Below, in pieces: positions 9,850 through 18,150 of a DNA stretch of 64,000 nucleotides (its first letter is position 1; each line of letters begins with the position of its first letter). Both the position numbers and the translations under genes were made by a program. The stretch comes from DASWJZ01 sp963846475 (GTDB lineage: Bacteria > Pseudomonadota > Alphaproteobacteria > Rhizobiales > Afifellaceae). The notes beneath the pieces were generated by a model. The model worked only from the letters and a program-made list of their open reading frames with translations. It did not search any database and was not told the DNA's origin. The stretch lies in the NCBI GenBank assembly GCA_963846475.1, contig CAWJVZ010000004.1:4322546-4386545 (forward strand), given 5' to 3'.

Positions 9850-10081
9850 ACCCTCTCCCACGCGAAGTCGGGTGTTCCCGACTTCGCCATCAAGAGTGCC
9901 GAAGCGGGGAACACGCCGCTTCGGTCGGGAGAGGGTGCCCGCGGAGCGGGCGGGTGAGGGCGTAGGGCGCGGGTGATTAGCTTGCCGAACCACGGCGTTG
10001 GCGAGTGCGCCGATGGCCACCGCCGCACGCCCTCATCCGGTCGCTTCGCGACCACCTTCTCCCCACGGGAGAAGGGGACTC
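9850..10081. repeat. Composite palindromic repeat downstream of IS region
   Basis: Starts with CCCTCTCCC and GGGAGAGGG arms and contains two nested perfect hairpins (GAAGTCGGG/CCCGACTTC and CCGAAGCGG/CCGCTTCGG). It continues to GGTGAGGGCG and, after a short spacer, has the opposing half CGCCCTCATCCGG ... CCTTCTCCCCACGGGAGAAGG. It belongs to the same style of element as the 134-bp repeats. The 60 bp from here to the next gene holds nothing recognised. Confidence 0.7.
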
Positions 10082-10143
10082 AATCGCCGGCGCCGCCGGC
10101 CGGATTCTCGGGAGGGGCGCCACAGGGCAGCAGCGATCGTGGT

Positions 10144-10746
10144 TCACACCCGCTCACAGGCCAGCAGCAGCGCCGCCGCCATGAGCTTCCGCGTGTCGTT
10201 GAGCATGGCGGGCCGCTCGCGCCGCCAGCGGCCGAGCCGTTGGCCGGCCGCTTCGGCGGAAACGAGCCGGAGCGGCCCCGACCCTTCGATCTGCCCGCGC
10301 GCCTCCGCCACCAGCTCGGCCCATTTCACCCGCCAGCGCTCCTCGTAGGTGCCACGGTGCCGCTGCTCCATGCGCATGTGGAACATCGACGAGCGCGCCA
10401 CCCGCGGCGCCGTCATCCCTGCCACCCACGAGTTGCAGCGTTCCCACACCTTGGCCGCGTCGGCGAGGGTGCGGCCGCTCGCCTTCTCCTCTCCCGCCGC
10501 GATCAGCGCGGCGCCGTGGTTGAACAGGCTCGTCCCCAGCCGTGGATCATCTTCCGCGAAGCTCTCGTGCGCGATACGCACGCAGTGCGCCAGGTGCTCG
10601 CGCGCATCCTCCAGGCGGCCTGCCGCGAGATGCTCCAGGGCGGCCTCGCAAAGATTCTCCCATTCCAGGTCCTCCGCCCTCCACCCGGCGGCGAGGAGCT
10701 CCTCAAAACTCCAGCTGTCAGGCACCGAGATAGGCCCGCCGCACAT
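10144..10746 (-). CDS. Unknown TPR-like protein linked to livGF
   Basis: I do not recognise this 200-aa protein. It begins inside the end of livF (29-bp overlap if the ATG at 10746 is used), so it is the last gene of a livG-livF operon. The N-terminal half contains a helix-turn-helix pattern like a tetratricopeptide repeat (AALEHLAAGRLEDAREHLAHC). There is no signal peptide or membrane segment. It is rich in Trp, Arg and Glu. Its link to the transporter and methylamine genes suggests an accessory role. Confidence 0.6.
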   Translation of the reverse strand: MCGGPISVPDSWSFEELLAAGWRAEDLEWENLCEAALEHLAAGRLEDAREHLAHCVRIAHESFAEDDPRLGTSLFNHGAALIAAGEEKASGRTLADAAKVWERCNSWVAGMTAPRVARSSMFHMRMEQRHRGTYEERWRVKWAELVAEARGQIEGSGPLRLVSAEAAGQRLGRWRRERPAMLNDTRKLMAAALLLACERV

Positions 10747-11425
10747 GCGCGTTGTCGTGCAGATCGGCCGCCTTGCCGTGCAAGGCCACGCTGCCCGTCT
10801 CGAAGACATAGGCGTAGTTGGCCACCCTGAGCGCCAGCTCGGCGTTCTGCTCCACCAGCACCACCGGCACGCCCGCCGCGGCGATCCGCACGATGATCCG
10901 CCCGATCTCCTGCACCATCAGCGGCGCCAACCCCATGGAGGGCTCGTCGAGCAGCAGCAGCTTCGGGCGGGACATCAGCGCACGGCCGATGGCGAGCATC
11001 TGCTGCTCGCCGCCCGACAGCGTTCGCGCCCACTGCCGGCGGCGCTCCTGCAGCCGCGGGAAATGCCCGAACACGTCGGCGAGGTCGGATTCGACCGCCG
11101 CCTTGTCGCGGCGCAGGAACGCCCCCGTCCGCAAATTCTCCTCCACCGTGAGGCCCGGGAAGACGCGCCGGCCTTCCGGCACATGCGCGATGCCGCGCGC
11201 CACGATCTTCTCCGGAGGAAACGTGTCGATGCGCTCGCCGGCAAAACGGATCACGCCGCCCGACGGTCTGGTCAGGCCGGAGATCGTCCTGAGGATCGTG
11301 CTCTTGCCCGCGCCGTTGGCGCCGATGATCGTGACGATTCCGCCTTCCGGCACGGCGACGCTCACGCCCTTCAGCGCCGCGACCTTGTGGTAATAGACGG
11401 AGAGCGCGTCGACCTCAAGCAGCAT
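10718..11425 (-). CDS. livF: LIV-type ABC transporter ATPase (LivF)
   Basis: ATP-binding subunit, 235 aa. Walker A GANGAGKST near residue 37, ABC signature LSGGEQQMLAIGRALM, Walker B LLLLDEPSMGLAPL followed by the D-loop, and the switch His region. It pairs with LivG to energise the importer whose permeases lie at 5.8-7.8 kb. Its start overlaps livG by 11 bp. Confidence 0.92.
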   Translation of the reverse strand: MLLEVDALSVYYHKVAALKGVSVAVPEGGIVTIIGANGAGKSTILRTISGLTRPSGGVIRFAGERIDTFPPEKIVARGIAHVPEGRRVFPGLTVEENLRTGAFLRRDKAAVESDLADVFGHFPRLQERRRQWARTLSGGEQQMLAIGRALMSRPKLLLLDEPSMGLAPLMVQEIGRIIVRIAAAGVPVVLVEQNAELALRVANYAYVFETGSVALHGKAADLHDNAHVRRAYLGA

Positions 11426-12200
11426 CGGCGCGGCCCAGATAGGCTTCGATCACCGCCGGGTCGCGCCGCACCTCCTCCGGGCTGCCCTCCGCCAGCGCCC
11501 GGCCGAAGTTCATGACGGTGATGACGTCGCACAGGCCCATCACTGCCTTCATGTCGTGCTCCACCAGCATGATGGTGATGCCGCGCGCGTCGCGGAGCTG
11601 GCGGACATGGCCCATCATGCGCTCCGTTTCCTCCGAGTTCATGCCGGTGAACGGCTCGTCGAGGAGGAGGAGCTTCGGGTCGGCGGCGAGCGCCACGGCC
11701 ATGCCGAGCGCGCGCTGGTGTCCGTGCGGGAGGTTGGCTGTCGCCTCCTGCGCCAGCCCGGCGAGGTCGAAGAATTCCAGCACCTCCCAGGCCTTCCGGT
11801 CGGCCGCGCTCTCGATGTGCCGATCGGTGCCGAGAACGCGGCTCAACAACCCCGCCTGGGCGGCGCGATGGCAGCCGACCCGTACATTGTCGAGCACGCT
11901 GAGCTCCTGGAACAAGGTGGTGCCCTGGAAGGTGCGGATGAGACCGGCCGCGGCGAGCGTGCTGGTCCGCCAGCCCGCGACGTCGCGGCCGGCATAGAGG
12001 ATACGGCCGCTGGTTGGCGTGTAGAAGCCGCTGATGAGGTTGAAGGTCGTAGTCTTGCCAGCGCCGTTCGGGCCGATCAGACCGTGGATCGTGTCGCGGG
12101 CCACCTTGAAGCTCAGGTCGTCGACGGCTTTCAGTCCGCCGAACCGGCGCGTTAGGTTGCGCACGTCCAGAAGAGGCGCCTCAGATCCCTCGCCGGCCAT
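11415..12200 (-). CDS. livG: LIV-type ABC transporter ATPase (LivG)
   Basis: ATP-binding subunit, 261 aa. Walker A GPNGAGKTTTFNLISGFY, Walker B LLLLDEPFTGMN, and the family-typical MVEHDMKAVMGLCD and EEVRRDPAVIEAYLG C-terminal end that marks LivG. The signature motif reads LPHGHQRALGMAVAL, with PHG where most ABC ATPases have SGG; LivG proteins often deviate here. First gene of the livG-livF-TPR operon, opposite in strand to livHM. Confidence 0.92.
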   Translation of the reverse strand: MAGEGSEAPLLDVRNLTRRFGGLKAVDDLSFKVARDTIHGLIGPNGAGKTTTFNLISGFYTPTSGRILYAGRDVAGWRTSTLAAAGLIRTFQGTTLFQELSVLDNVRVGCHRAAQAGLLSRVLGTDRHIESAADRKAWEVLEFFDLAGLAQEATANLPHGHQRALGMAVALAADPKLLLLDEPFTGMNSEETERMMGHVRQLRDARGITIMLVEHDMKAVMGLCDVITVMNFGRALAEGSPEEVRRDPAVIEAYLGRADAA

Positions 12201-12286
12201 GCACCCTCGCCACGCCTTGGAAAGCTTAGGGAGACACGTGAAGGCGGGTCAAGTCCCATCCCCGGCCGCTGCCGGCCGCCCGCGCG

Positions 12287-13147
12287 CTAAAGGCTTGCGA
12301 GATATCCGACCCCGGCGAAGACAAGCAATATCCCGGCGAGCTGCAACGGCGTGATCCGCTCCTTCAGGATGACCCGGGCGAGCAGCACGGTGACCGCGCC
12401 GAATGCCGAGGAGGTCACCGTGGCGACCGTCGGGTCGGGCAGGTGGCCGGCGGCAAACGTCGTAACCAGCGCCAGCACGTCGAGGCCCCCCATGGCGCCG
12501 AGGACCGGCAGCCAGCGGCCCGGCACGTCCCAGCGCACCCGCGGAGCCAGATACAGAAGCGCCACCGCCGCCAGCCCGAAGATCCGGGCGAGCCACACGC
12601 TTTGCGCATCGCCGAAGACCGGAGCCGCCGCCTGCCCGCTGGCGAGCGCGACGGCAAAGCCGAGGCTGGCCAGCAGGGAGAAGAACACGATCGGCGCGAG
12701 CTTGCCTCGGACGTGTCCGTCGGAATCCGGCTCCTCGGCGCTGCTCGCCGCCACCACGATGACGCCGAGCATCACGGCGCCCATGGCGGCCCATTCCATG
12801 AGACCGGGCCGGACGCCGGCGATAAGGGCGAAGAGCACCGCCACCGCGGGATAGGACGCGGCGATGGGGCAAACGATCGAGATCGGCCCGAGCGTCAGCG
12901 CGGTGAAGAGCGACAATGTGGCGCCGGCGACGCCGACGCCGCTCAGGGCGACGAGCCACAGCGACGGCCAGACGATCTCGATGTCGGCGCCGCTGACGAG
13001 GAGCCAAAAACTTAGTGCGACGAAACCGAAGAATGTCACGCCGAAGACCGTATTGACCGGCCCGGCGCTTCGGCTGGCGAAGCGCGCCGCGAAATCGTGG
13101 GTGCCCCAGGCCAGCGCCGCGATGGAGCCGAGCAGGGCCGAGTTCAT
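12287..13147 (-). CDS. EamA/DMT family transporter
   Basis: Inner-membrane protein of 286 aa with about ten hydrophobic segments in two repeated EamA halves (first from MNSALLGSIAALAWG, second from KLAPIVFFSLLASLG). The C-terminal half has the typical LARVILKERITPLQLAGILLVFAGV ending. The frame is open upstream into the regulator's other frame, but the ATG at 13147 is where homology should start. It follows the GntR gene by 17 bp, so the regulator probably controls it. Substrate unknown; export of an amine or amino acid is possible. Confidence 0.85.
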   Translation of the reverse strand: MNSALLGSIAALAWGTHDFAARFASRSAGPVNTVFGVTFFGFVALSFWLLVSGADIEIVWPSLWLVALSGVGVAGATLSLFTALTLGPISIVCPIAASYPAVAVLFALIAGVRPGLMEWAAMGAVMLGVIVVAASSAEEPDSDGHVRGKLAPIVFFSLLASLGFAVALASGQAAAPVFGDAQSVWLARIFGLAAVALLYLAPRVRWDVPGRWLPVLGAMGGLDVLALVTTFAAGHLPDPTVATVTSSAFGAVTVLLARVILKERITPLQLAGILLVFAGVGYLASL

Positions 13148-13164
13148 CAGCGCTGCGGCGTCCC

Positions 13165-13935
13165 TTAGCGGCTGTTCGCCCGCAGAAGGTCGTCGCGGGC
13201 CTTGTCGAGGTGCTGGGTGATCAGCGTCTGCGCCTGCTGGGAGTCGCGCTGGTCGAGCGCCTGATAGATGGCGCGGTGCTGCGCGTTGTAGTCGCTGATG
13301 ACCTCGGGCGTCAGGATCTGCTCCTTCATGGCATCCCACTGCGCATGCAGGCGCACCTTGTTGATCTCCGCGTAGACGAGCATCAGCAAAGGGTTGCGAG
13401 AGGCGCGGGCGATCAGGAAATGGAAGTCCGCGTCGAGTCGGGAAAAGGCGTCCTTGTCGTCTACGGCTGCCTCGGCGCGCGCCAGCACCGCCCTCATGTC
13501 GTCGAGGTCGCGACGGGTGGCGTTCAGCACCGCCAGGCGCACCGTATAGGGCTCCACCGCGCAGCGCGCCTCGATCAGCTGCAGCGGGCTGGTGAGGTCG
13601 GCGACGTCGGCGGCAGGCTGCGCGACCTGGCCCGTGGCGATGACGAAGGTGCCGCTGCCGAGGCGGCGCGAAACCAATCCGGCCCTCTCCAGCTGGTCGA
13701 GCGCGCGCCGCACCGTGCTCCGCGCCGCCCGGAACGTCGCCGCCAGCTGGCGCTCGGGCGGCAGCTGGTCGCCTTCCCCGTAGGCGCCGGTCTCGATGGC
13801 GCGCCGCAGATGCGCCGAGATCGCGCCGACGCCCCGGCCCGCCTTCGCGAGCTCCACGACTTCTGCCTCGGCCAGCGACTTGGCGGTGCGGTCGATCAAG
13901 ATGGCCAACCCTTTCCTGTTCAAATTGGACCTCAT
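13165..13935 (-). CDS. GntR family regulator, FCD (FadR) type
   Basis: 256-aa transcription regulator. The N-terminal winged helix covers roughly residues 40-105 (LRRAIETGAYGEGDQLPPERQLAATFRAARSTVRRALDQLERAGLV), followed by an all-helical FCD ligand-binding domain with the metal-ligand pattern DADFHFLIARAS and a late His. It is divergent from the DAO-gmaS-mgs operon, so it is the likely local regulator. Its ATG lies in the middle of a perfect palindrome (13927-13944), suggesting autoregulation, or that translation starts at a later codon. Confidence 0.9.
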   Translation of the reverse strand: MRSNLNRKGLAILIDRTAKSLAEAEVVELAKAGRGVGAISAHLRRAIETGAYGEGDQLPPERQLAATFRAARSTVRRALDQLERAGLVSRRLGSGTFVIATGQVAQPAADVADLTSPLQLIEARCAVEPYTVRLAVLNATRRDLDDMRAVLARAEAAVDDKDAFSRLDADFHFLIARASRNPLLMLVYAEINKVRLHAQWDAMKEQILTPEVISDYNAQHRAIYQALDQRDSQQAQTLITQHLDKARDDLLRANSR

Positions 13936-13944
13936 GTGAGGTCC
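13927..13944. promoter_or_regulatory. Perfect 18-bp palindrome, candidate GntR operator
   Basis: GGACCTCA-TG-TGAGGTCC, arms of 8 bp with a 2-bp centre, overlapping the start codon of the GntR gene and 139 bp before the divergent flavoprotein gene. A second weaker inverted repeat, ATTG-N5-CAAT, lies at about 13956-13968. Confidence 0.6.
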
Positions 13945-14082
13945 GCATGGGAGAAATTGGTTTGCAATCGGTCCGTGACTATGCCCTCATAACGGCGCGA
14001 GAGCGACAGGTTTGTGGGCCGTCGAAACAGCCCTCCCGGCCTGGAATGGGGCGGGCGCAGCGATACGCGAAGGTGATCGTTC

Positions 14083-15429
14083 ATGGCAATGCCGCAGGGG
14101 GTGAAATACGCCGTCATCGGCGCCGGCATCCACGGCCTCAGCACCGCCTATCACCTCGCCCGCAGGCTGCGGGCGACGGGTCGCGGCTCCGGACAAGACA
14201 TCCTCGTCCTCGACAAGACCTCGATTGCCGCCGGCGCTTCCGGCATTGCCTGCGGGGTCGTGCGCAACAACTACTTCCAACCGGCGATGCGCGAGCTGAT
14301 GGCGCATTCCGTCGAGGTCTGGGAAAGCGACGTCGACGCGTATTCCTACCATCCTGTCGGCTACATGCAGATCAGCCCGGAATGCATGCGCGAGGACGTC
14401 GCCTCGATTTTCGAGCAGCAGCAGGCGATCGGCTACGAATCCGTGTTCATCGAAGGCGCCGACGCCTCGATGAAATACATGAAAGGCATGTTCGACGACT
14501 GGCAGGCCAAGGGCATCACCTCCGTCCTGCATGAGAAGAAGGGCGGCTACGCCAACAACAAGGCCAGCATGAACGGCCTCGCGGCCAAGGCGGAGAACGA
14601 GGGCGTGCGCATCGTCGCCGGCGTCGAGGTGCTCGGCTTCGAGTTCGGTTCCAACAGCAACGCCGTCACGGCGCTCCTGACCAGCCACGGCCGCATCGCC
14701 TGCGAGAATGTGATCGTCGGCGTCGGCCCGTGGGTGAACCGCATCTGGAACATGCTGGAGCTGCCGAAGGCGATCACGGTCAAAGGGCGCGACGGCCGGC
14801 TGCACAGCGACGTGCCGATGTGGAAATACTGGTGCCTGGAGGAGGGGACGCTCGGCGTCGACCCCAACATGCACAAGACCAACGACGGCAAATTCCCGCC
14901 GGTCATCCATGTCGACACCGACGCGCCGCTCTATTCCGATCTCGACGGTGCGCTGATCACCGACAAGCTTTGGGGCATCTATTACAAGCCCGACTTCAAT
15001 TTCGGCGGCATCCAGGGCGGCGCCTCGCCCTACAAGGTCGAGCAGGATCCCGACGACGTGGCCGTCGATCCCTACGGCCCAGACTCGCCGGACTTCATCG
15101 TCGGCGAGAACTTCGTCAACATGTGGTGCTCTGCCCTGGCGCACTGTCAAAAACGCTTCGAGGGCAAGATCGGCATCTACAAGAAGGAAGAGAGATCGGG
15201 CGGGCTCGGCTGCTTCACGCCGGACAATTTTCCCGTCTTCGACACTTTTCGCGACAACGTCTACGTCATCGCCGACTCCAACCACGGCTACAAGATGCTG
15301 GGCGTCGGCAAGCTCGTCGCGCAGGAGCTGATGGGCGAGAAGAGCGCGCTCCTTGAGCCGTTCCGCTTCGGCCGCTTCGAGAAAGGCGAGCTCCACCCGA
15401 CCTCGCACAGCCCGTTCCCGTGGAGCTGA
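14083..15429 (+). CDS. FAD-dependent oxidoreductase (DAO family)
   Basis: 448-aa D-amino-acid/sarcosine-oxidase-like flavoprotein. An ADP-binding Rossmann motif (VIGAGIHGLSTAYHLA) starts at residue 9 and the C-terminal GYKMLGVGKL segment completes the FAD site. It heads the operon with the GmaS-like and MgsABC-like genes. In the known pathway N-methylglutamate is demethylated by four-subunit MgdABCD; here a single DAO protein occupies the place where such an enzyme is needed. N-methylglutamate (or another N-methyl amino acid) as substrate is an inference from context. AAGGTGA precedes the ATG. Confidence 0.8.
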   Translation: MAMPQGVKYAVIGAGIHGLSTAYHLARRLRATGRGSGQDILVLDKTSIAAGASGIACGVVRNNYFQPAMRELMAHSVEVWESDVDAYSYHPVGYMQISPECMREDVASIFEQQQAIGYESVFIEGADASMKYMKGMFDDWQAKGITSVLHEKKGGYANNKASMNGLAAKAENEGVRIVAGVEVLGFEFGSNSNAVTALLTSHGRIACENVIVGVGPWVNRIWNMLELPKAITVKGRDGRLHSDVPMWKYWCLEEGTLGVDPNMHKTNDGKFPPVIHVDTDAPLYSDLDGALITDKLWGIYYKPDFNFGGIQGGASPYKVEQDPDDVAVDPYGPDSPDFIVGENFVNMWCSALAHCQKRFEGKIGIYKKEERSGGLGCFTPDNFPVFDTFRDNVYVIADSNHGYKMLGVGKLVAQELMGEKSALLEPFRFGRFEKGELHPTSHSPFPWS

Positions 15430-15455
15430 TGCTCAATAATTGGGGCGCTGCCTTT

Positions 15456-15589
15456 CCTCTCCCCCGTGGGGAGAGGCCGAGTCCGCGCGGAGCGCGGAGC
15501 CGGGTGAGGGTTCTGGCGCCCTGCTCTACGATCTTGGCCCTCACCCGGTGGCTACGCCACTCGGCCTCTCCCCGGAGGGGAGAGGAGGG
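15456..15589. repeat. 134-bp mosaic inverted repeat, copy 2
   Basis: Partner of the element at 5628-5761. Arms are almost identical while about 17 bases of the central loop differ. It lies between two co-directional genes of the amine operon and may form a stable mRNA hairpin. Confidence 0.85.
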
Positions 15590-15632
15590 AGCTACGGGCA
15601 GAAATTGTGAGTAGGTGAGGGGCGGTTCGTTC

Positions 15633-17108
15633 ATGGCAATGGATATCGAGGCGTTCGTCGAAGATCCGGGCAGGCAGGAGCTCGTCGGCCAGGTTCGCGC
15701 CAAGATCGACGAGCTCGGCATCGACTACCTCTATCTGCAGTTCGTCTCCGTGACCGGCCGCATCATGGGCAAGGGCATTCCGGCCGACCACTGGGAATCC
15801 GTCGCCGAAAAGGGCTTCCAGCTCGTCTACGGCGCGACGATGAACCTCTTCCTCAACCGCCGCGGCGAATATCTGGGCTACGGGCCGGAGGCGGCCGAGC
15901 TCGTCGGCATCCCCGAGCCGGAAACTTTTATGCAGCTCCCCTGGGACAAGCGGGTGGCGCGCATGTGGTGCACCTTGTTCCGCAACCGCGAGGAGCGCCA
16001 GGATCCCGGCGCCTTCCTGACCGCCGATGCGCGCGGCAATCTCCGCCGCATCCACGAAAAGTTCAAGAAGGACCACGGCCTGGAGCTCCGCCACGGCACC
16101 GAGCCCGAGATGATGTGGCTGAAGAAGGACTCTGCGGGGAAGCCGGCCGGCGGTTATTCCAACCCCTATTGCTATCACATCGATCAGTTCGAGAGCCTCA
16201 GGCCCGTCTACCTCCGCGTCATCGACTATTGCCGCAAGATGGGTCTCGACATGATCCAGGGCGACCACGAGGATTCGCCCGGCCAGCTGGAGCTGAATTT
16301 CACCTTCGACGATGCGCTGAAGACCGCCGATCGCCTCTCCACCTACCGGCAGATCTGCGCCCAGGTGGCGCGCGAGTTCGACATCATCGCCTGCTTCATG
16401 TGCAAGCCCTTCATGGGCGTCTCGGCGAACGGCTGCCACCACAACATCTCGCTGTGGAAGGGCGGCAAGGACGAGACCAAGCCCCTCGGCAACGACGGCA
16501 AGAAGCTCCCCGGCATGGAGCACAATTACGTCTACCGCCGCGGCGGCGAGAACACCTTCATGCCCGACACCGACGACGTGCAGCTGCCCGGAAAGATCGG
16601 CCTGAAGGCAATCGGCGGCATCGTCAAGCATCTCGGGGGACTGACCGCTATCGGCTGCTCGACGGTCAACTCCTACCGCCGCCTTTGGGATACCGGTTTC
16701 TGGGCGCCGGTCTTCTCCGACTGGGGTTTTCAGAACCGCACGACGGGCCTCCGCGTCTCCGCCCCCGGCCGCTTCGAATACCGCGCCGTCGACGCCATGG
16801 TGAACCCGCACCTGATGGCCGCCGCGCTGCTGAAGGCCATGGACGACGGCCTGAAGAACAACCTCGATCCCGGTCCGCCCGAGGAGCGCAACATCTACCA
16901 GGCCATGGAAGCCGGCAAGCAGGTCAAAAAGCTGCCGATGACCCTCGGCGACGCGCTGGAGGCGCTGAAGAACGACGAGGTCATCCGCTCGGCGCTGCCC
17001 GGCGAGATGTACCGTCTCTACGACGAGTACAAGCGCGACGAATGGGAACGCTTCCTCCACACGTCGACGGAGTGGGATTTGAAGATGTACCTGGATTGTC
17101 TGCCATGA
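15633..17108 (+). CDS. gmaS: Gamma-glutamylmethylamide synthetase-like (glutamine synthetase family)
   Basis: ATP-dependent ligase of the glutamine synthetase superfamily, 491 aa; proposed to join glutamate and methylamine. Catalytic blocks in order: HGTEPEMMWL, GDHEDSPGQLELNF, PFMGVSANGCHHNISLW (in place of the GSGMHVHQSL type loop), NSYRRL, and GRFEYRAVDAMVNPHL. It is somewhat longer than the GmaS proteins I recall (about 440-470 aa) and its N-terminus is divergent, so a related amine could be the substrate. Adjacent mgsABC-like genes support the N-methylglutamate pathway. I chose the ATG at 15633 over an upstream GTG because of a GAGGGG sequence 10 bp before it. Confidence 0.75.
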   Translation: MAMDIEAFVEDPGRQELVGQVRAKIDELGIDYLYLQFVSVTGRIMGKGIPADHWESVAEKGFQLVYGATMNLFLNRRGEYLGYGPEAAELVGIPEPETFMQLPWDKRVARMWCTLFRNREERQDPGAFLTADARGNLRRIHEKFKKDHGLELRHGTEPEMMWLKKDSAGKPAGGYSNPYCYHIDQFESLRPVYLRVIDYCRKMGLDMIQGDHEDSPGQLELNFTFDDALKTADRLSTYRQICAQVAREFDIIACFMCKPFMGVSANGCHHNISLWKGGKDETKPLGNDGKKLPGMEHNYVYRRGGENTFMPDTDDVQLPGKIGLKAIGGIVKHLGGLTAIGCSTVNSYRRLWDTGFWAPVFSDWGFQNRTTGLRVSAPGRFEYRAVDAMVNPHLMAAALLKAMDDGLKNNLDPGPPEERNIYQAMEAGKQVKKLPMTLGDALEALKNDEVIRSALPGEMYRLYDEYKRDEWERFLHTSTEWDLKMYLDCLP

Positions 17109-17112
17109 GCTT

Positions 17113-17190
17113 CGTAGCCCGCATGGAGCGAAGCGCAATGCGGGGCGGCCCCGAATTTCCCGGATTTCGCTCCGCTTCATCCGGGCTACG
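17113..17190. repeat. BIME-like inverted repeat, copy 1
   Basis: Begins CGTAGCCCGCATGGAGCGAA and ends TTCATCCGGGCTACG, the two halves being inverted copies around a short centre. A related copy is at 20663-20751 in the same operon. Confidence 0.8.
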
Positions 17191-17214
17191 AACATCGCCC
17201 GAAGGAGCTCGAAA

Positions 17215-18150
17215 ATGTGCGGAATAGCCGGGCTGATCCATCGCGACGGCGCCGCGAATGTCGGCGGCGAGATGACGGCTATGCTGCGCAGTCTGCGGCA
17301 TCGCGGCCCCGATTCCACCGGCTTCGCCATCTACGGCGTCTCGACCGCCGACGAATATGTCATGCGGCTGAAGCTCGCCGAGCAGGAAGACCTGAAGAAA
17401 GACCACCGCATCCGGGAAAAAATCAAGGCGCGGAAGGAGCAGGTCGAGGCCCGCCTCACGGAGCTCGGCGCCAAGACCCTCGAGGCGGTAGAGGCGACGG
17501 AATACGCCTTCCGCTATCGCCTGCGCTATCCCGGCGATACGCGCGAGCTGGCCGAGGCGATCGAGCAGATCGAGGGCGCCGAAGTCCTGTCCTTCGGCTC
17601 GGCGCTGGAGCTGATCAAGGATCTCGGCGACGCCGCCCAGGTTGCCGGCCAATACGACCTCACCGGCTTCCGCGGCACCCACGGCATCGGCCACACCCGC
17701 ATGGCGACGGAATCCGACGTCGACATCCGCTCCGCGCATCCCTACTGGGCCTATCCCTACAACGACATCGCCGTGGTCCATAACGGCCAGATCACCAATT
17801 ACTGGATCATGCGGCGCGAACTGGAGCGCCGCGGCCAGCGCTTCATGTCGAATTGCGATTCCGAGCTCCTGGCCGTCTACACTGCAAGCAATCTGGAGCA
17901 GGGCGCCACGCTGGAGGATTCGCTGAAGGCGTCGATCCGCGAGATCGACGGCGTCTTCACCTACCTCGTCGCCACCGACCGCGAGCTCGGCATGGCGAAG
18001 GACACCATGGCGGCGAAGCCGATGGTGCTGTTCGAGAGCGACGACCTCGTTGCGCTCGCCTCCGAGGAGGTGGCGATCCGCGCCATCGTGCCGCGCGAGA
18101 TCGACACGTCCGATCCCTACGATGAAGAGGTGCGCGTATGGCAGAGGTGA
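17215..18150 (+). CDS. mgsA: N-methylglutamate synthase subunit A-like (class II amidotransferase, GlxB family)
   Basis: 311-aa Ntn-type glutamine amidotransferase. It starts MCGIAGL, so Cys2 is the expected catalytic nucleophile, followed by LRHRGPDSTG and later HTRMATESDVDI and VVHNGQITNY, the usual active-site loops of the family. It would release the amine or ammonia from a gamma-glutamyl donor for the synthase. Good Shine-Dalgarno GAAGGAG. Its 3' end overlaps the next gene by 13 bp. Confidence 0.85.
   Translation: MCGIAGLIHRDGAANVGGEMTAMLRSLRHRGPDSTGFAIYGVSTADEYVMRLKLAEQEDLKKDHRIREKIKARKEQVEARLTELGAKTLEAVEATEYAFRYRLRYPGDTRELAEAIEQIEGAEVLSFGSALELIKDLGDAAQVAGQYDLTGFRGTHGIGHTRMATESDVDIRSAHPYWAYPYNDIAVVHNGQITNYWIMRRELERRGQRFMSNCDSELLAVYTASNLEQGATLEDSLKASIREIDGVFTYLVATDRELGMAKDTMAAKPMVLFESDDLVALASEEVAIRAIVPREIDTSDPYDEEVRVWQR

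Noticed and set aside
12287..13948. Apparent 553-codon fusion upstream of the EamA transporter
   Set aside because: The upstream part is the GntR gene read in the wrong frame; the transporter starts at 13147.
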